Below, piece after piece: positions 17,179 through 26,862 of a stretch of DNA of 64,000 nt (position 1 is the first letter of the stretch; the number at the start of each line of letters is the position of its first letter). A model generated the notes under the pieces. That model did not search any database and was not told the DNA's origin. It saw nothing but the letters and a program-made list of their open reading frames with translations. Position numbers and translations under genes: made by a program. Where the stretch lies: the NCBI RefSeq assembly GCF_023051175.1, contig NZ_JALKII010000010.1:1-64000 (forward strand). Reading direction: 5' to 3'. Origin of the DNA: Alcanivorax quisquiliarum (lineage in GTDB: Bacteria > Pseudomonadota > Gammaproteobacteria > Pseudomonadales > Alcanivoracaceae).

Positions 17179-17994
17179 TTATTGGGCAGAGCGCACGGCT
17201 TGCACCAGACCCTCCGGGTAATAGACGAAAAATTCGCCTTCCTCGTTGCGCACCAGCACCGCAGCCTTGTGCGTCGAACGAAACGATAGCCAGACAAGAT
17301 AATCACTGCTTGCCTCGCCTACGGGGTAACCATTTACCGACACAATGATATCGCCCGGCTTGATACCGGTTTGCTCGGTAGCTTCTGGAGGGAAGTCGCT
17401 GCCGACCAGATAACCCTCAGGCAGTGTCTCGCTGACAGCATACAGGTCCAGACGGGCGAGAAATTTCATTGCCTCGCTGTCCATTTGCTCTTCCGGCTCA
17501 GCATCATCCGCAAGCGCAGGAGGCTCCTGATCCTGCTGCGGCTCGCTGTCATCCACGCGCCTCCGCAAAGGCTGAAGATGAAGCGCTTGCGGCCCGGCGG
17601 GCGTTTGCAGCAATACACGATCCGGCAGGATCGCGCCAAGCCTGACGCCCGGTTGAATCTCGTCACCGGCTCGGTAACGGTATGCACCCAGCCCGGCCAC
17701 ATGCACTACCGCGGAAGCAAGGCCGGTATGGTAAGCCTGAAACAACGCCAGTAAACGCATCTCTTCCGGTTGCGGCGCGTGAGAAGTGGCTACGACCACT
17801 TCCGGGTGCAACTCGGCAGCCGGCGGCGAGACTGAAATATCATAAAACTTATGTTTCTTTATTTTCAGGTCACCATCTTGCCCCGCAGTCGGCTCGGGCA
17901 TGGTAAAGCGCCCATCCAGAGCAATAAATGCACAGGACGCCAAAACGAAGGCAGAAAAAATTCCTATTATCCTCAGACTGTTAGAAATTCTCAT
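17179..17994 (-). CDS. GspC-like PDZ-domain protein, orphan
   Basis: A 271-residue protein with an N-terminal membrane anchor (LRIIGIFSAFVLASCAFIAL). The middle part (LASAVVHVAGLGAYRYRAGDEI, then VRLGAILPDRVLLQ) looks like the homology region of type II secretion protein GspC, and residues about 185-265 form a PDZ-like domain (IKPGDIIVSVNGYP). An acidic Gln/Glu-rich linker separates the two. No other type II secretion genes are nearby. The start at 17994 gives a clean anchor; an in-frame ATG at 18051 would add 19 residues. Confidence 0.6.
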   Translation of the reverse strand: MRISNSLRIIGIFSAFVLASCAFIALDGRFTMPEPTAGQDGDLKIKKHKFYDISVSPPAAELHPEVVVATSHAPQPEEMRLLALFQAYHTGLASAVVHVAGLGAYRYRAGDEIQPGVRLGAILPDRVLLQTPAGPQALHLQPLRRRVDDSEPQQDQEPPALADDAEPEEQMDSEAMKFLARLDLYAVSETLPEGYLVGSDFPPEATEQTGIKPGDIIVSVNGYPVGEASSDYLVWLSFRSTHKAAVLVRNEEGEFFVYYPEGLVQAVRSAQ

Positions 17995-18267
17995 ATCCAA
18001 ATCCTGTCGTCCTGCCTTTACTTTCCCTGATTGTTTACCGGCAAAAAACACAACTCTGACCGCAATATCATTTTGCCCCGATCATGAACTTTTATCTGCA
18101 TTAATAGCTTTCCGCGAAACAGCAAAAACATCGCACTGAACTATACCTTTAAATGATGTTCTCTCTATACGCATAATCAGAATTACATTGCATAACCGCA
18201 AGGTCTGTTTTTGACACCCCTTGCTTACAAAAAGATCCAACACACTCAGAACGAAAAAGGAACTGTT

Positions 18268-18981
18268 ATGAGAATCCTGTATCTGGCTACTGCTTCCCTG
18301 CTGGTGATCGGCTGCTCACAGCACACCGCCACCCTTGATGATCTGGCTACCGATCAACAAAGGGCGTCTTATGCCGTGGGCATGCAAGTCGGCAAACAGC
18401 TTGCTCCGCAGATCGAACAGGCTGAGCTTGACCCGGCCCTGCTCATGCTGGCGATGCAAACAATCCTGGAAGGCGATGAATCGCAATTGTTACTCGATGA
18501 TGCGATGGCCGCTGAGGCCACAGCCGCCTACCAAGAAGCGCTTACACGTCGATTTGAAGCGGAGCGGGCCGAAAATATCGCACTTAACCAGGCAGCGGGC
18601 GAAGCACTGCTGGCAAGCAACCGCGCCAGAGCCGAGGTCACCACTTTACCGAGCGGTCTTCAATACGAACGCCTTGCTGGTGAGCCAAATGGCCGTCAGC
18701 CAACCCTCGAAGATACCGTGTTGGCCCACTTTCACGGCACGCTTCCGGATGGAACGGTCATAGACAGCTCGCTCGACAGGGAACAGCCCGCCTCCATCCC
18801 TTTGAAGCGTGTCATGCCAGGATGGCAAGAGGCTCTGCAATTGATGAGCGAAGGGGAGAAGTGGCGCATCGTGCTGCCGCCTGAGCTTGCTTACGGGGAT
18901 GAAAGCGCAGGGCAGCATATCCTGCCTCACTCGACACTGATATTTGAAATAGAACTGATAGAAATCCGGCCACAAGCCTGA
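18268..18981 (+). CDS. FKBP-type peptidyl-prolyl isomerase lipoprotein (copy 2)
   Basis: A 237-residue periplasmic prolyl isomerase lipoprotein with lipobox VIGC (Cys16), an FKBP_N dimerisation domain (about 30-130, DDLATDQQRASYAVGMQVG) and an FKBP catalytic domain (145-235; AHFHGTLPDGTVIDSS, VMPGWQEAL, LAYGDES). Start at 18268 is set by AAAGGA seven bases upstream and by the signal peptide. It is followed 36 bases later by a DsbC-like gene, the same order as at 3883-5341. GC content is typical of the window, unlike copy 1. Confidence 0.9.
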   Translation: MRILYLATASLLVIGCSQHTATLDDLATDQQRASYAVGMQVGKQLAPQIEQAELDPALLMLAMQTILEGDESQLLLDDAMAAEATAAYQEALTRRFEAERAENIALNQAAGEALLASNRARAEVTTLPSGLQYERLAGEPNGRQPTLEDTVLAHFHGTLPDGTVIDSSLDREQPASIPLKRVMPGWQEALQLMSEGEKWRIVLPPELAYGDESAGQHILPHSTLIFEIELIEIRPQA

Positions 18982-19017
18982 GCGATTGCACATACATTTT
19001 TAATAGAGGGGCATATC

Positions 19018-19743
19018 ATGAAACTGGTTACGTTATTTTTATTCTCTATACTATTTGCAAGCTCGGCATCCTGGGCTGATCCTCTGGCCGACAAGCTGTC
19101 AGCAGCATTCCAGAGCACACAACCGGACCTGACCGTCGAGCATATTGCCGATAGCCCGGCTCAGGGCATTCGCGAGGTGAAGCTCAGCAATGGCGAGTAT
19201 CTTTACGCGACCGCCGAGGGCCGCTACCTGTTTGCCGGAAAACTGATCGAACTATCCGGCACTGAGTTCAACGATCTCACAGAGGAGAGGCAGCGACAGG
19301 ACCGGGCTGATATTCTCGCCAATCTTGATCTCGACAAGAGCATTACCTACAAGGCTAAAGACGCTGAGCAGCACGAGGTTTTTGTTTTCACCGATGTCAG
19401 TTGTGGTTACTGCAAAAACTTTCACAACCATATTGATGAGATCGTACAGCGAGGGATCACCGTGCATTACCTTGCCTTTCCCCGCGCCGGTGTCGCCTCG
19501 CCTGTCGGTGAACTGATGGGCCGAGCCTGGTGTGCCGAGGATCAGCAAAGCGCCCTGACGGAAATCAAAGTGTCCAACCGGCTGTCGCAGACGCCCGTGC
19601 CCTGCCGAGCGCCGATATCCGAGCACCATGCGCTCGCACAGAAACTTGGCGTCCGGGGCACGCCGGCCATCTTTGACCAGCATGGCAACAGCCTCGGTGG
19701 TTATCTGGATACCGAACAGCTGGTCAGCGCGCTGAACCGCTAA
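19018..19743 (+). CDS. DsbC-like periplasmic thiol:disulfide isomerase (copy 2)
   Basis: A 241-residue exported protein with signal peptide MKLVTLFLFSILFASSASWA. The N-terminal dimerisation region is followed by a thioredoxin domain with the active site CGYC at 129-132 (FTDVSCGYCKNFH) and the cis-proline GTPAIF near 222. GAGGGG lies eight bases before the ATG. It corrects non-native disulfides in the periplasm (family knowledge) and would work with the upstream prolyl isomerase. Confidence 0.92.
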   Translation: MKLVTLFLFSILFASSASWADPLADKLSAAFQSTQPDLTVEHIADSPAQGIREVKLSNGEYLYATAEGRYLFAGKLIELSGTEFNDLTEERQRQDRADILANLDLDKSITYKAKDAEQHEVFVFTDVSCGYCKNFHNHIDEIVQRGITVHYLAFPRAGVASPVGELMGRAWCAEDQQSALTEIKVSNRLSQTPVPCRAPISEHHALAQKLGVRGTPAIFDQHGNSLGGYLDTEQLVSALNR

Positions 19744-19935
19744 ACCCCGCTTGGCGAGCAGCTCTGGGCTGCTCGCCCTTGAACACCTTCTGCATCAGCA
19801 CCTGCCACCAGCTCTGTACTGGGCACGCCCTGCAACATGTTTGTCCTGCTGCTCACCTTCACTATATTTCATGGTTGGATTTTGCCTTTTCGTTGCGCTC
19901 TGGTAATGTCGTGCCGTCTGTCAAGAGGAGTTCCC

Positions 19936-20376
19936 ATGGCTTTTACCGTTTATCTGTCGGGTGAAATTCACACGAACTGGCGTGAAGAGATCAAGCGCGG
20001 CGCCGCTGCGAAAGGTCTGAATATCACCTTTACGTCAGCTGTCACCGATCACGACGCCAGTGATGCGGCGGGTGACCATCTCGGGCCGGAGAGCAGCTCT
20101 TTCTGGCGTGATCACAAATCGGCCAAGGTGAATGCCATCCGCACCAAGACGCTGATCGAGCAGAGCGATCTGGTGGTGGTGCGTTTCGGTGACAAGTACA
20201 AACAGTGGAATGCTGCCTTTGATGCCGGCTACTGCGCGGCGTTGGGCAAGCCTTATGTGACCTTGCATGCCGAGGATATCATTCATCCCTTGAAAGAAGT
20301 GGATGCGGCCGCCCTGGCCTGGGCAACCACCACCGAACAAGTGGTCGATATTCTCGCTTACGTTTTGCGCGACTGA
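19936..20376 (+). CDS. YtoQ family protein
   Basis: A 146-residue cytoplasmic protein (FTVYLSGEIHTNWREEI at the start, SDLVVVRFGDKYKQWNAAFDAG in the middle) that matches the YtoQ family, related to nucleoside 2-deoxyribosyltransferases. The biochemical role of YtoQ is not settled. The ATG at 19936 is chosen because AGAGGAG lies seven bases upstream; the open frame extends further up without support. Confidence 0.85.
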   Translation: MAFTVYLSGEIHTNWREEIKRGAAAKGLNITFTSAVTDHDASDAAGDHLGPESSSFWRDHKSAKVNAIRTKTLIEQSDLVVVRFGDKYKQWNAAFDAGYCAALGKPYVTLHAEDIIHPLKEVDAAALAWATTTEQVVDILAYVLRD

Positions 20377-21004
20377 TCCCGATGCCCACCTGCACCATCC
20401 CGCGATCTTTAGCCCCCTTGTGGGGCAAGCGAGGGGAGCCAAAAGATCGGCATTTTGGACAACCCGTTGGTGCTTTCGCGGGCATTGGAAATGCCTCCCC
20501 GGAAATCGACGATAAACTTTCTTTAGCCCCTCTCCCCTTGTGGGAGAGGGGTTGGGGAGAGGGGGAGATTATGGCAAGAAATATATACTTGGCACTTGAT
20601 CTGGAACGAAACTGACTAGCGCTAGGTATTTTTGGGTTGTTGAATTTTTATGAAAATTTCCACTGAAGATAATTGAAAGTAGTGCAACCTGTAGCGGTTA
20701 TCGTAACAGCTGCATGTTCGTCGCCCCCTCTCCCCCAACCCCTCTCCCACAAGGGGAGAGGGGAGCAAAAATCTGATTCGCTCACCCTCCGGGCCAGCCT
20801 GCGGCTGTTCTGCGCTTCGCCTGCCCCTCAAGCGAGGGGGAGCAAAAAGATCGGTATTTTGGATAACCCATCGGTGCTTTCTCAGATATCGGAATGGCTC
20901 CCCGGAAATCGACGATGAACCTTTTCTTTCAACCTGCGACGAGCCAGGCAAGCCGCTTTCTGCCACGCTCGCAGTGCCATTTACTCCGGCTGCCGTGACA
21001 AAAA
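20377..21004. other. Intergenic region occupied by a composite repeat
   Basis: Between the convergent ytoQ-like and metallophosphoesterase genes. Nearly all of it (20410-20930) is a long composite repeat with internal palindromes, described separately. No gene. Confidence 0.7.
20410..20930 (+). repeat. Composite palindromic repeat, copy 1 (about 520 bp)
   Basis: The core is a ~240-bp unit bounded by inverted arms (CCCCTCTCCCCTTGTGGGAG at about 20527 and its complement at about 20740) around an AT-rich centre. Each side is flanked by a ~75-bp module containing AAAGATCGGTATTTTGGA, GTGCTTTC and CCCCGGAAATCGACGATAAA. The same arrangement in reverse orientation is found at 41542-42018, and a partial one at 25200-25330. 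It is non-coding and resembles a MITE or large REP-type element. Confidence 0.85.
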
Positions 21005-21034
21005 AACCGGGCATGGCAAGAGCCATGCCCGGTT
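20999..21034 (-). terminator. Rho-independent terminator of the metallophosphoesterase gene
   Basis: On the minus strand a 13-bp perfect stem (AACCGGGCATGGC / GCCATGCCCGGTT) with a short loop is followed by seven Ts, about 45 bases after the stop. Confidence 0.9.
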
Positions 21035-21077
21035 AAACGCGCCCATATTTTGCGGCGCGCCTTGATGGCAAGTTGTA

Positions 21078-23033
21078 TTAGCGGCGCAGCAAAGCCACTT
21101 CAAGATCGCGGTCGGAGATCATCCACCACAGACCATCGCCCTGTGTGGCATCGAAACCGACGACTGGTTCACCGTTACACGCCGCGTCGCGCGGGGCAGG
21201 CGTGCTCAGCCAGCTTTCGTGAAATACATCTTCGATGATGCACTCGGCGCTACCAGCAGCAACCCACTCGCCGTTGCTGTCGCGAATGCCCGGCACCAGC
21301 GGTTGCCCTGCCAGAGTGGCCGGCACAGTGAAGCTCAGCGCGAACGCATCCGTCGGGGCATCCACGATATTCCAGCTGCGTGTGGCATGCGCAGGCAAAG
21401 TGTGCGGCGCCTTGGCGCTGCCATCCGGCTGGCTGCCCGGCAAACCGGCATCCACTTCGATATTTTTCGGGGCACCCCAGGTGCTGTTGTAGATACCGTT
21501 CTGGCCACCTGTACCACTGAGGATCAACACGCTGGAAGCGGTATCCGGCTCGGCCGGCATCCAGCTCAGGGTGACATGCTTTTTCATATCGATGGTGGTC
21601 GCCGGTACTTCCACACGGTCTTGCGCCACATTCACATAAGCACGGTTGTTGCCGTTGAGGTTCGGTGTCCAGTTCTGGTGATACTGGTACAGATACTGGA
21701 ACGTCAGACGCAGCAGATCAATGGCACTTTCTGCACGGCTCATGCCGGGTGTGTAGCCCATGTTGCGCGCCCGCGAGTCCACCCGATTGAAGGTGTTATT
21801 GATGCCAGCCTCCAGCCTTGCGATGGCGCCATCCGGGCCACGGCATTCCGGGGTACGGTACGTTACGTCATGATCCAGCACCGGCCGGGTGCCCGCAGGG
21901 ATACTGTTCGGGTAGATGATCTTCTCACAGCGGTCGGTGGTACGGCTGAAGCGATCGAACAGAATCCAGTTCGGGTTCTCCAGTTCGCCCCGGCTCCCCA
22001 GGTCGTTGCGCACGGTGTGTTCGGCGTACCACGCCTGATAATCCACCCGTGGGCCATTGAAGCTGAGCACCGCTGCGTTGACGTCAAATGCCGGCGAACC
22101 GTTACTCATGGAATTTGATTTGTGCTGAATAATGCTCTGCACCAGCTCGCTTTCACCCCAGCGCAGCTCGTAGCCCTTGTACGAAGCGTTGCCCGACATG
22201 ATCTGAGTGAAGTAAGGCAGCCGGTAGTTGCCACCTGTTTCTGTCCACGATTTGTTGATTGCGGTGAACGGCCCCTTGACGACACTGCGTTGATACTGGT
22301 GCTCGTGACCCTGCACCCAGATCACATCGTTATCAATAAAGAAACGGCGGATCTCGTCATACTGATCCATCAGGCTGTTCTCGCCCCGCGTGCCGGAGAC
22401 AATCTGCTCGCGCACCTGCCCATACTTGGCGCCAATCAGGCCATCGTGGCTGCCGATGATGATGTGATCCACTTCGTCACGGTGGCGCTCGATGGTTTCC
22501 CGAATCCAGGGGAAGGCACCAGCGAGCCCCCAGTAGCGAATATTGATGATCAGCACATTACTGCGCACCACCGAGTAGTTCAGAAACTCGGCGTAGGGCA
22601 TGTGCATGGCATCTTTCGGAATGTACGGGCGCATGGCGTCGATCCAGCGTACCGTGTGTGCCCAGCTGTCTTCGTGGTTACCCATCAAAGGCAGGATCTC
22701 GATGCCCTTGGCCTTGTACTGGTCGGCCACCGATAGCCACTGTGCAAATTCTTCCGGCGTGCCGTCGTTGGTCAGGTCGCCGACCGCGATAACCACATCG
22801 GCGCCCAGCTCTTCAAGCTGCGCCAGCACGGCATCCATGGCAAACACCGCGACGTTCGAGCCATCACCCTGGGTATCGGGCAACAGGCCGACACGTAGCG
22901 GTGCGGCGGCGGGCGCGTTGTTGTCGGGCTCGGTGAGGCCCGGTGAGCGGCTGGAAGAGGAGCTGCCGCCGCAACCGGCAAGGCCGAGCGCCAGCACAAG
23001 TGCTGCCACGCCCGGTAGCGTCAAATTCTTCAT
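21078..23033 (-). CDS. Calcineurin-like metallophosphoesterase lipoprotein
   Basis: A 651-residue exported lipoprotein (lipobox LAGC, Cys21, then a Gly/Ser-rich linker). The metallophosphoesterase motifs are in order: LPDTQ (51-55), GDLTNDG (85-91), GNHED (118-122), GSHDG (194-198) and GHEHQYQ (242-248), so two metal ions and hydrolase activity are expected. The C-terminal ~300 residues are an unassigned beta-rich part with a purple-acid-phosphatase-like context. The substrate is unknown; a phosphomonoester or phosphodiester scavenging role on the cell surface is likely. Single gene with its own terminator. Confidence 0.88.
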   Translation of the reverse strand: MKNLTLPGVAALVLALGLAGCGGSSSSSRSPGLTEPDNNAPAAAPLRVGLLPDTQGDGSNVAVFAMDAVLAQLEELGADVVIAVGDLTNDGTPEEFAQWLSVADQYKAKGIEILPLMGNHEDSWAHTVRWIDAMRPYIPKDAMHMPYAEFLNYSVVRSNVLIINIRYWGLAGAFPWIRETIERHRDEVDHIIIGSHDGLIGAKYGQVREQIVSGTRGENSLMDQYDEIRRFFIDNDVIWVQGHEHQYQRSVVKGPFTAINKSWTETGGNYRLPYFTQIMSGNASYKGYELRWGESELVQSIIQHKSNSMSNGSPAFDVNAAVLSFNGPRVDYQAWYAEHTVRNDLGSRGELENPNWILFDRFSRTTDRCEKIIYPNSIPAGTRPVLDHDVTYRTPECRGPDGAIARLEAGINNTFNRVDSRARNMGYTPGMSRAESAIDLLRLTFQYLYQYHQNWTPNLNGNNRAYVNVAQDRVEVPATTIDMKKHVTLSWMPAEPDTASSVLILSGTGGQNGIYNSTWGAPKNIEVDAGLPGSQPDGSAKAPHTLPAHATRSWNIVDAPTDAFALSFTVPATLAGQPLVPGIRDSNGEWVAAGSAECIIEDVFHESWLSTPAPRDAACNGEPVVGFDATQGDGLWWMISDRDLEVALLRR

Positions 23034-23177
23034 GATGATCCCCGGTTAATGTTCAGTCTCAGGAGGGTTCATTGAACACCCGGCACGAGACTGCCTTGAG
23101 GGGATGACTCGGGGATGATGGAGAAGTGAAGGCAAAATGATATCGTTCGGATAAAAGCTATCACAAACCGCAAATCA

Positions 23178-23208
23178 GCAAGGCTGCCCCAGCACGGGGC
23201 AGCCTTGC
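23178..23208 (-). terminator. Hairpin downstream of tmm
   Basis: A 13-bp perfect stem (GCAAGGCTGCCCC / GGGGCAGCCTTGC) with loop AGCAC, about 80 bases after the tmm stop. There is no T-run on the minus strand, so it may only be a 3'-end stabilising or attenuating structure. Confidence 0.45.
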
Positions 23209-23285
23209 CAGAGCCAGCCCGGGCGGTTAACAGGAAGCTGGCAAGCAAGCTTGCCAGCGCTGCCACCCTGCCCGCCCTGCACAGC

Positions 23286-24695
23286 TCAGGCGCGCTTGCG
23301 CAGCGGCTCTTCGGCCAGCTCTACCGGCTCGCCAAGCTGCTCCTCGATAGGCGTCGAGTCACGCAGAAATGCCTCAAGGGAGTCATCCATTGCCTCCATC
23401 CACGGCGTATGGTGCAACGGCGCCAGGGTACCGGTAATAGTGGAACGATAGCTCTTGTTGCGGTAATCCAGGATGCCCTCGCTCTTGTCCCGCATCCATT
23501 GCTTGAACATTTCGGCCACTTCTTCGATGGCAAAGTCCGGATAGTCGGTTCGATCAACCAGATCGCGCACATAGGCCGCCTGGAAGTCGATATCATCGTT
23601 TACCCCTTCTGTGGCCTCTTCACGGGCGAACCAGGCTTCGCTGTCCGCCACCATCGCTGCCCTATCAGGCAGGGTTATCCGACCCAGAATCACGTCCCGT
23701 GCCAACCAGGCCTGCGCATCGAACATATTGAAAGTGTAATACTGATCCTGCATGCCGAGGTAGATCAGCTTGGGGTTGTCAATCCAGAACACACCTTTGT
23801 ACAAGCCCTTGGGGTACAAGCGGTTGCTGGTGCGCAGGGTCAGCTCGTCCGGCAGGAACGGAAAATGGTGCTGGTAGCCGGTGCACAAAATAATGGCGTC
23901 CACATCACAGCTGCTGCCATCGACAAAATAGGCCGTATTGCCTTCCACACGCTCCAGCAACGGCCGCTCGCTGAATGCCTCCGGCCATTCATAGCCCATT
24001 GGTGCAGAGCGGTAGCTGAACGTGATCGATTTGGCCCCGTATTTGTAGCACTGCGTGCCGATATCTTCTGCGGAGTAGCTGCTGCCTATCAGCAGCAGAT
24101 CCTTGCCAGCGAACTCGCAGGCATCTCGGAAGTCATGGGCATGCAGTACTCGACCGGGGAATTGGTTCAGGCCTTTGAATGATGGCGCATTCGGCGTGGA
24201 AAAGTGGCCGGTGGCAACGACAACGTAGTCGAACTCTTCTGTGACCAGGCGATCCTGCTCCAGCTCACGGACGGTAACACTGAACTTTTCTGTCTGTTCA
24301 TCGTATTCGACCGCGTGTACGGCGGTATTGAAGCGAATCTGGTCGCGCAGGCCGCTACGCTCTATGCGGCCCATGATGTAGTCGCGCAACACCGGGCGTG
24401 GCGGATACGACGCAATTGGCCGGCCAAAATGCTCCTCGAAACTGTAATCTGCAAACTCCAGGCATTCTTTCGGGCCGTTGGACCACAGATAACGATACAT
24501 ACTGGCGTGAACAGGCTCCCCGTGTTCATCAAGCCCTGTTCGCCAGGTGTAGTTCCACATACCACCAAGATCAGACTGTTTCTCGAAGCAAACAATTTCG
24601 GGCACTTCGATGCCTGCCCGGCGAGCGGCGTCAAAGGCACGAAGCTGTGCCAAACCACTCGGGCCAGCGCCCAATACCGCGATACGAACTGTCAT
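23286..24695 (-). CDS. tmm: Flavin-containing trimethylamine monooxygenase
   Basis: A 469-residue FAD/NADPH monooxygenase. The FAD motif GAGPSG is at 9-14, the FMO signature [11 protein letters not shown] at 179-189 and the NADPH-binding GSSYSAED at 204-211. Stretches such as [29 protein letters not shown] and [13 protein letters not shown] match bacterial Tmm rather than general FMOs. Tmm oxidises trimethylamine to its N-oxide, letting marine bacteria use methylamines. No methylamine pathway genes are adjacent, so here it could serve osmolyte or nitrogen use. Single gene; start set by the family N-terminus. Confidence 0.87.
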   Translation of the reverse strand: MTVRIAVLGAGPSGLAQLRAFDAARRAGIEVPEIVCFEKQSDLGGMWNYTWRTGLDEHGEPVHASMYRYLWSNGPKECLEFADYSFEEHFGRPIASYPPRPVLRDYIMGRIERSGLRDQIRFNTAVHAVEYDEQTEKFSVTVRELEQDRLVTEEFDYVVVATGHFSTPNAPSFKGLNQFPGRVLHAHDFRDACEFAGKDLLLIGSSYSAEDIGTQCYKYGAKSITFSYRSAPMGYEWPEAFSERPLLERVEGNTAYFVDGSSCDVDAIILCTGYQHHFPFLPDELTLRTSNRLYPKGLYKGVFWIDNPKLIYLGMQDQYYTFNMFDAQAWLARDVILGRITLPDRAAMVADSEAWFAREEATEGVNDDIDFQAAYVRDLVDRTDYPDFAIEEVAEMFKQWMRDKSEGILDYRNKSYRSTITGTLAPLHHTPWMEAMDDSLEAFLRDSTPIEEQLGEPVELAEEPLRKRA

Positions 24696-25950
24696 GTGTC
24701 AATCTCCTTGCTACGGCCTGGCTCTTCCGGAGCCTGGCGAGGGCGCACTGAGTGCGCAAAAAAGGCGTCTGCTGAAATACATTGCACCTTGCAGCAGGCG
24801 CACGAGGTCGGGGCTGACAGCCAGGCTGCGCCCATGGATCGCTGGAAGACATCACCGGCCATCCGGCCGGCGCTATACCGTTCCTGCGATACCGAATGTG
24901 AACGTACGCGCAGCGGAACACCCCGCCGGCCGCAGCGGCAAGCATACAAAGATGCCTGCGGCGGCCCTACGCGAAACGCGGGCAATGTTAACATAACTGG
25001 CCGGCGTTTGCCGGGCGGGGCCACGTCAAGGCAGGCCCAGCGGGAAGAAAAGCACGGCTATGGCATGAAGTGCGAGCGTCCGGATCTCCCTTGTAGCGTG
25101 GCTGGAGCAGATGTTTACGAAAGCACCGAGGCGCGATTTGACCACGCCCCTGACGCTTGATGCGGCGGCAGTCAATCCCGCAGCAAGCCTGTTGTGGTCT
25201 GATTAAAAAGGTTCAGCGTTGGTTTCCGGGGAGGCATTTCCGATATCTGCGAAAGCGCCTATTGTGCTGCGCTTCGCTCGTCCCGCTGACCAAAGGGAGA
25301 GAGGCTAAAAACAGGTTCGTCGTTATTACCGGGAAGGCGGCAATACAACAAGGTGCCGTGGAAGTAATTCGCCCGCCGCCGCGCAGACAGGGCGAACGCA
25401 TACCGCTGTTTTCAGCTCCGTGGCACCCGCCATTCCAGCCATTCCAGGCTTTCCAGGCCCATCCGGGGCCGCGATCACGGGCACCAGAGACATGCGCCTG
25501 GCCGCGCAGGAGCGCTCGTCCCACCGTTATCAAACCATCAGTCTGATATTATCTCGCAATCAAACCAATGACATGACCCTGCAATATTGCCCCTCCAGAC
25601 AAAGAGATCAGCTTGCTGATCAGGCTCCCACCCCCCTAATATGGGGCTGGCCAACTTGGCATCTTCGGCCATACTGGCCTCGGCGGTCCCTCCGTGGCAG
25701 TGCCAGAAGGCGAGGAATCAAGGGCGCACCGAAGAACGAAAAACTGCCCTGCGCCAGCCACAGCAATAGCCGGCATCAGTAAAAAATGCCGTTTTACGCA
25801 GTATAAGAATCACGACTTGTTCGAGTTCGTGCCACGAAAGCGCGTACGTCTTGTTGCGCAGCTATCATTAGCGCTACGCGCCATGCGGGCCTCGACGCTA
25901 AAACCCCGCTGTTTCGACGGGGTAACTGCACCAGCGTAAAGGACGATGCT
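24696..25950. other. Long intergenic region with a degenerate repeat
   Basis: About 1250 bases between divergent tmm and a lysR gene. It holds a partial copy of the composite repeat (25200-25330) but no open frame with a ribosome-binding site or family resemblance. Promoters of both flanking genes must be here. Confidence 0.4.
25200..25330 (-). repeat. Partial, degenerate copy of the composite repeat
   Basis: GGTTTCCGGGGAGGCATTTC followed by TCTGCGAAAGCGCC, GCGCTTCGCTCGTCCC and AAAGGGAGAGAGGCTAAAAA corresponds to the outer module and one palindrome edge of the repeats at 20410 and 41542. The AT-rich core is absent. Confidence 0.6.
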
Positions 25951-26862
25951 ATGACCCAGATTTGCGATGTAGAAGCGTTTTATACGATCGTGCGCCACGG
26001 CACTATAAGTGCCGCCGCACGGCAACTCGATCTGGCCCCGGTGTCGGTACGCCGGCGGCTGGAGCGCCTTGAAACAGTGCTGGAAGTGCCTTTGCTCCAT
26101 CGCCACCAGCGCAGCATCGGGCTCACCGAAGAAGGCAAACTGCTCTATAACTACCTGATCGGCGTATTTGAAGGGCTGGATCATGCCCTGGGCGTAGTGG
26201 CACGCGGCGAAGACGGCAGCGCTGGCCGCTTGAGAGTCGCCTCGAACCTGCCTGCCCCGTTCCGAAGCCATTTGAAAGGTGTGGTGTGCGCTTTCGCCCG
26301 GCAGCACCCGCAGGTCGAGGTGAATCTTGATCTCACTGACACGGACATTGATCTTGTTTACGGTGGCTATGACATGGCCATTACCAGCGCACCACCGGAG
26401 AACACTGCCGGCCTGACCGTACGCCCGCTGGCTACTGCCTGGTGCTTGTGCGCCACGCCCGAATATGTGGCCAGGCACCCCGCCATCCGCGTGCCGCTTG
26501 ATCTGCACGAGCACGACTGTCTGTTGCTGGAGGCACCCGGCGCGCTGGGCAGTGCCTGGACTTTCTTCAGCGATGCGCACACCGAGAGCATTCACATTGC
26601 GCACAGCATGGCAACTGACAACCCCCGCGTGCTGCGCGAGTGGCTGCTCGCCGGCATGGGTATTGCCGCCTATTGTGAAATGGAAATTCGCGCAGACCTT
26701 GCTGCGGGGCGCCTGGTCAGAATCCTGCCCCATTATCAGATGCCGGAGATCCGGTTTTATATTTTATACGACCGCATCAGGCAGTTGCCGGCGCGCACGC
26801 TACAGTTCAAGGATTTCGTCACTCGCAGCGTGGCCAGCGACGGCAGCCTTGCGGTGCGTTAG
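25951..26862 (+). CDS. LysR-family transcriptional regulator (paralog 1)
   Basis: A 303-residue LysR regulator: winged helix-turn-helix at 4-62 (AFYTIVRHGTISAAARQLDL, then APVSVRRRLERLE), followed by a LysR substrate-binding domain (about 90-290). The recognition helix LAPVSVRRRLERLE is close to that of the second LysR at 27683, and both end with a related MPEIRFYILYDRIRQLPAR motif, so they look like paralogs. The effector and targets are unknown; the divergent tmm is over 1.2 kb away. Confidence 0.9.
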   Translation: MTQICDVEAFYTIVRHGTISAAARQLDLAPVSVRRRLERLETVLEVPLLHRHQRSIGLTEEGKLLYNYLIGVFEGLDHALGVVARGEDGSAGRLRVASNLPAPFRSHLKGVVCAFARQHPQVEVNLDLTDTDIDLVYGGYDMAITSAPPENTAGLTVRPLATAWCLCATPEYVARHPAIRVPLDLHEHDCLLLEAPGALGSAWTFFSDAHTESIHIAHSMATDNPRVLREWLLAGMGIAAYCEMEIRADLAAGRLVRILPHYQMPEIRFYILYDRIRQLPARTLQFKDFVTRSVASDGSLAVR

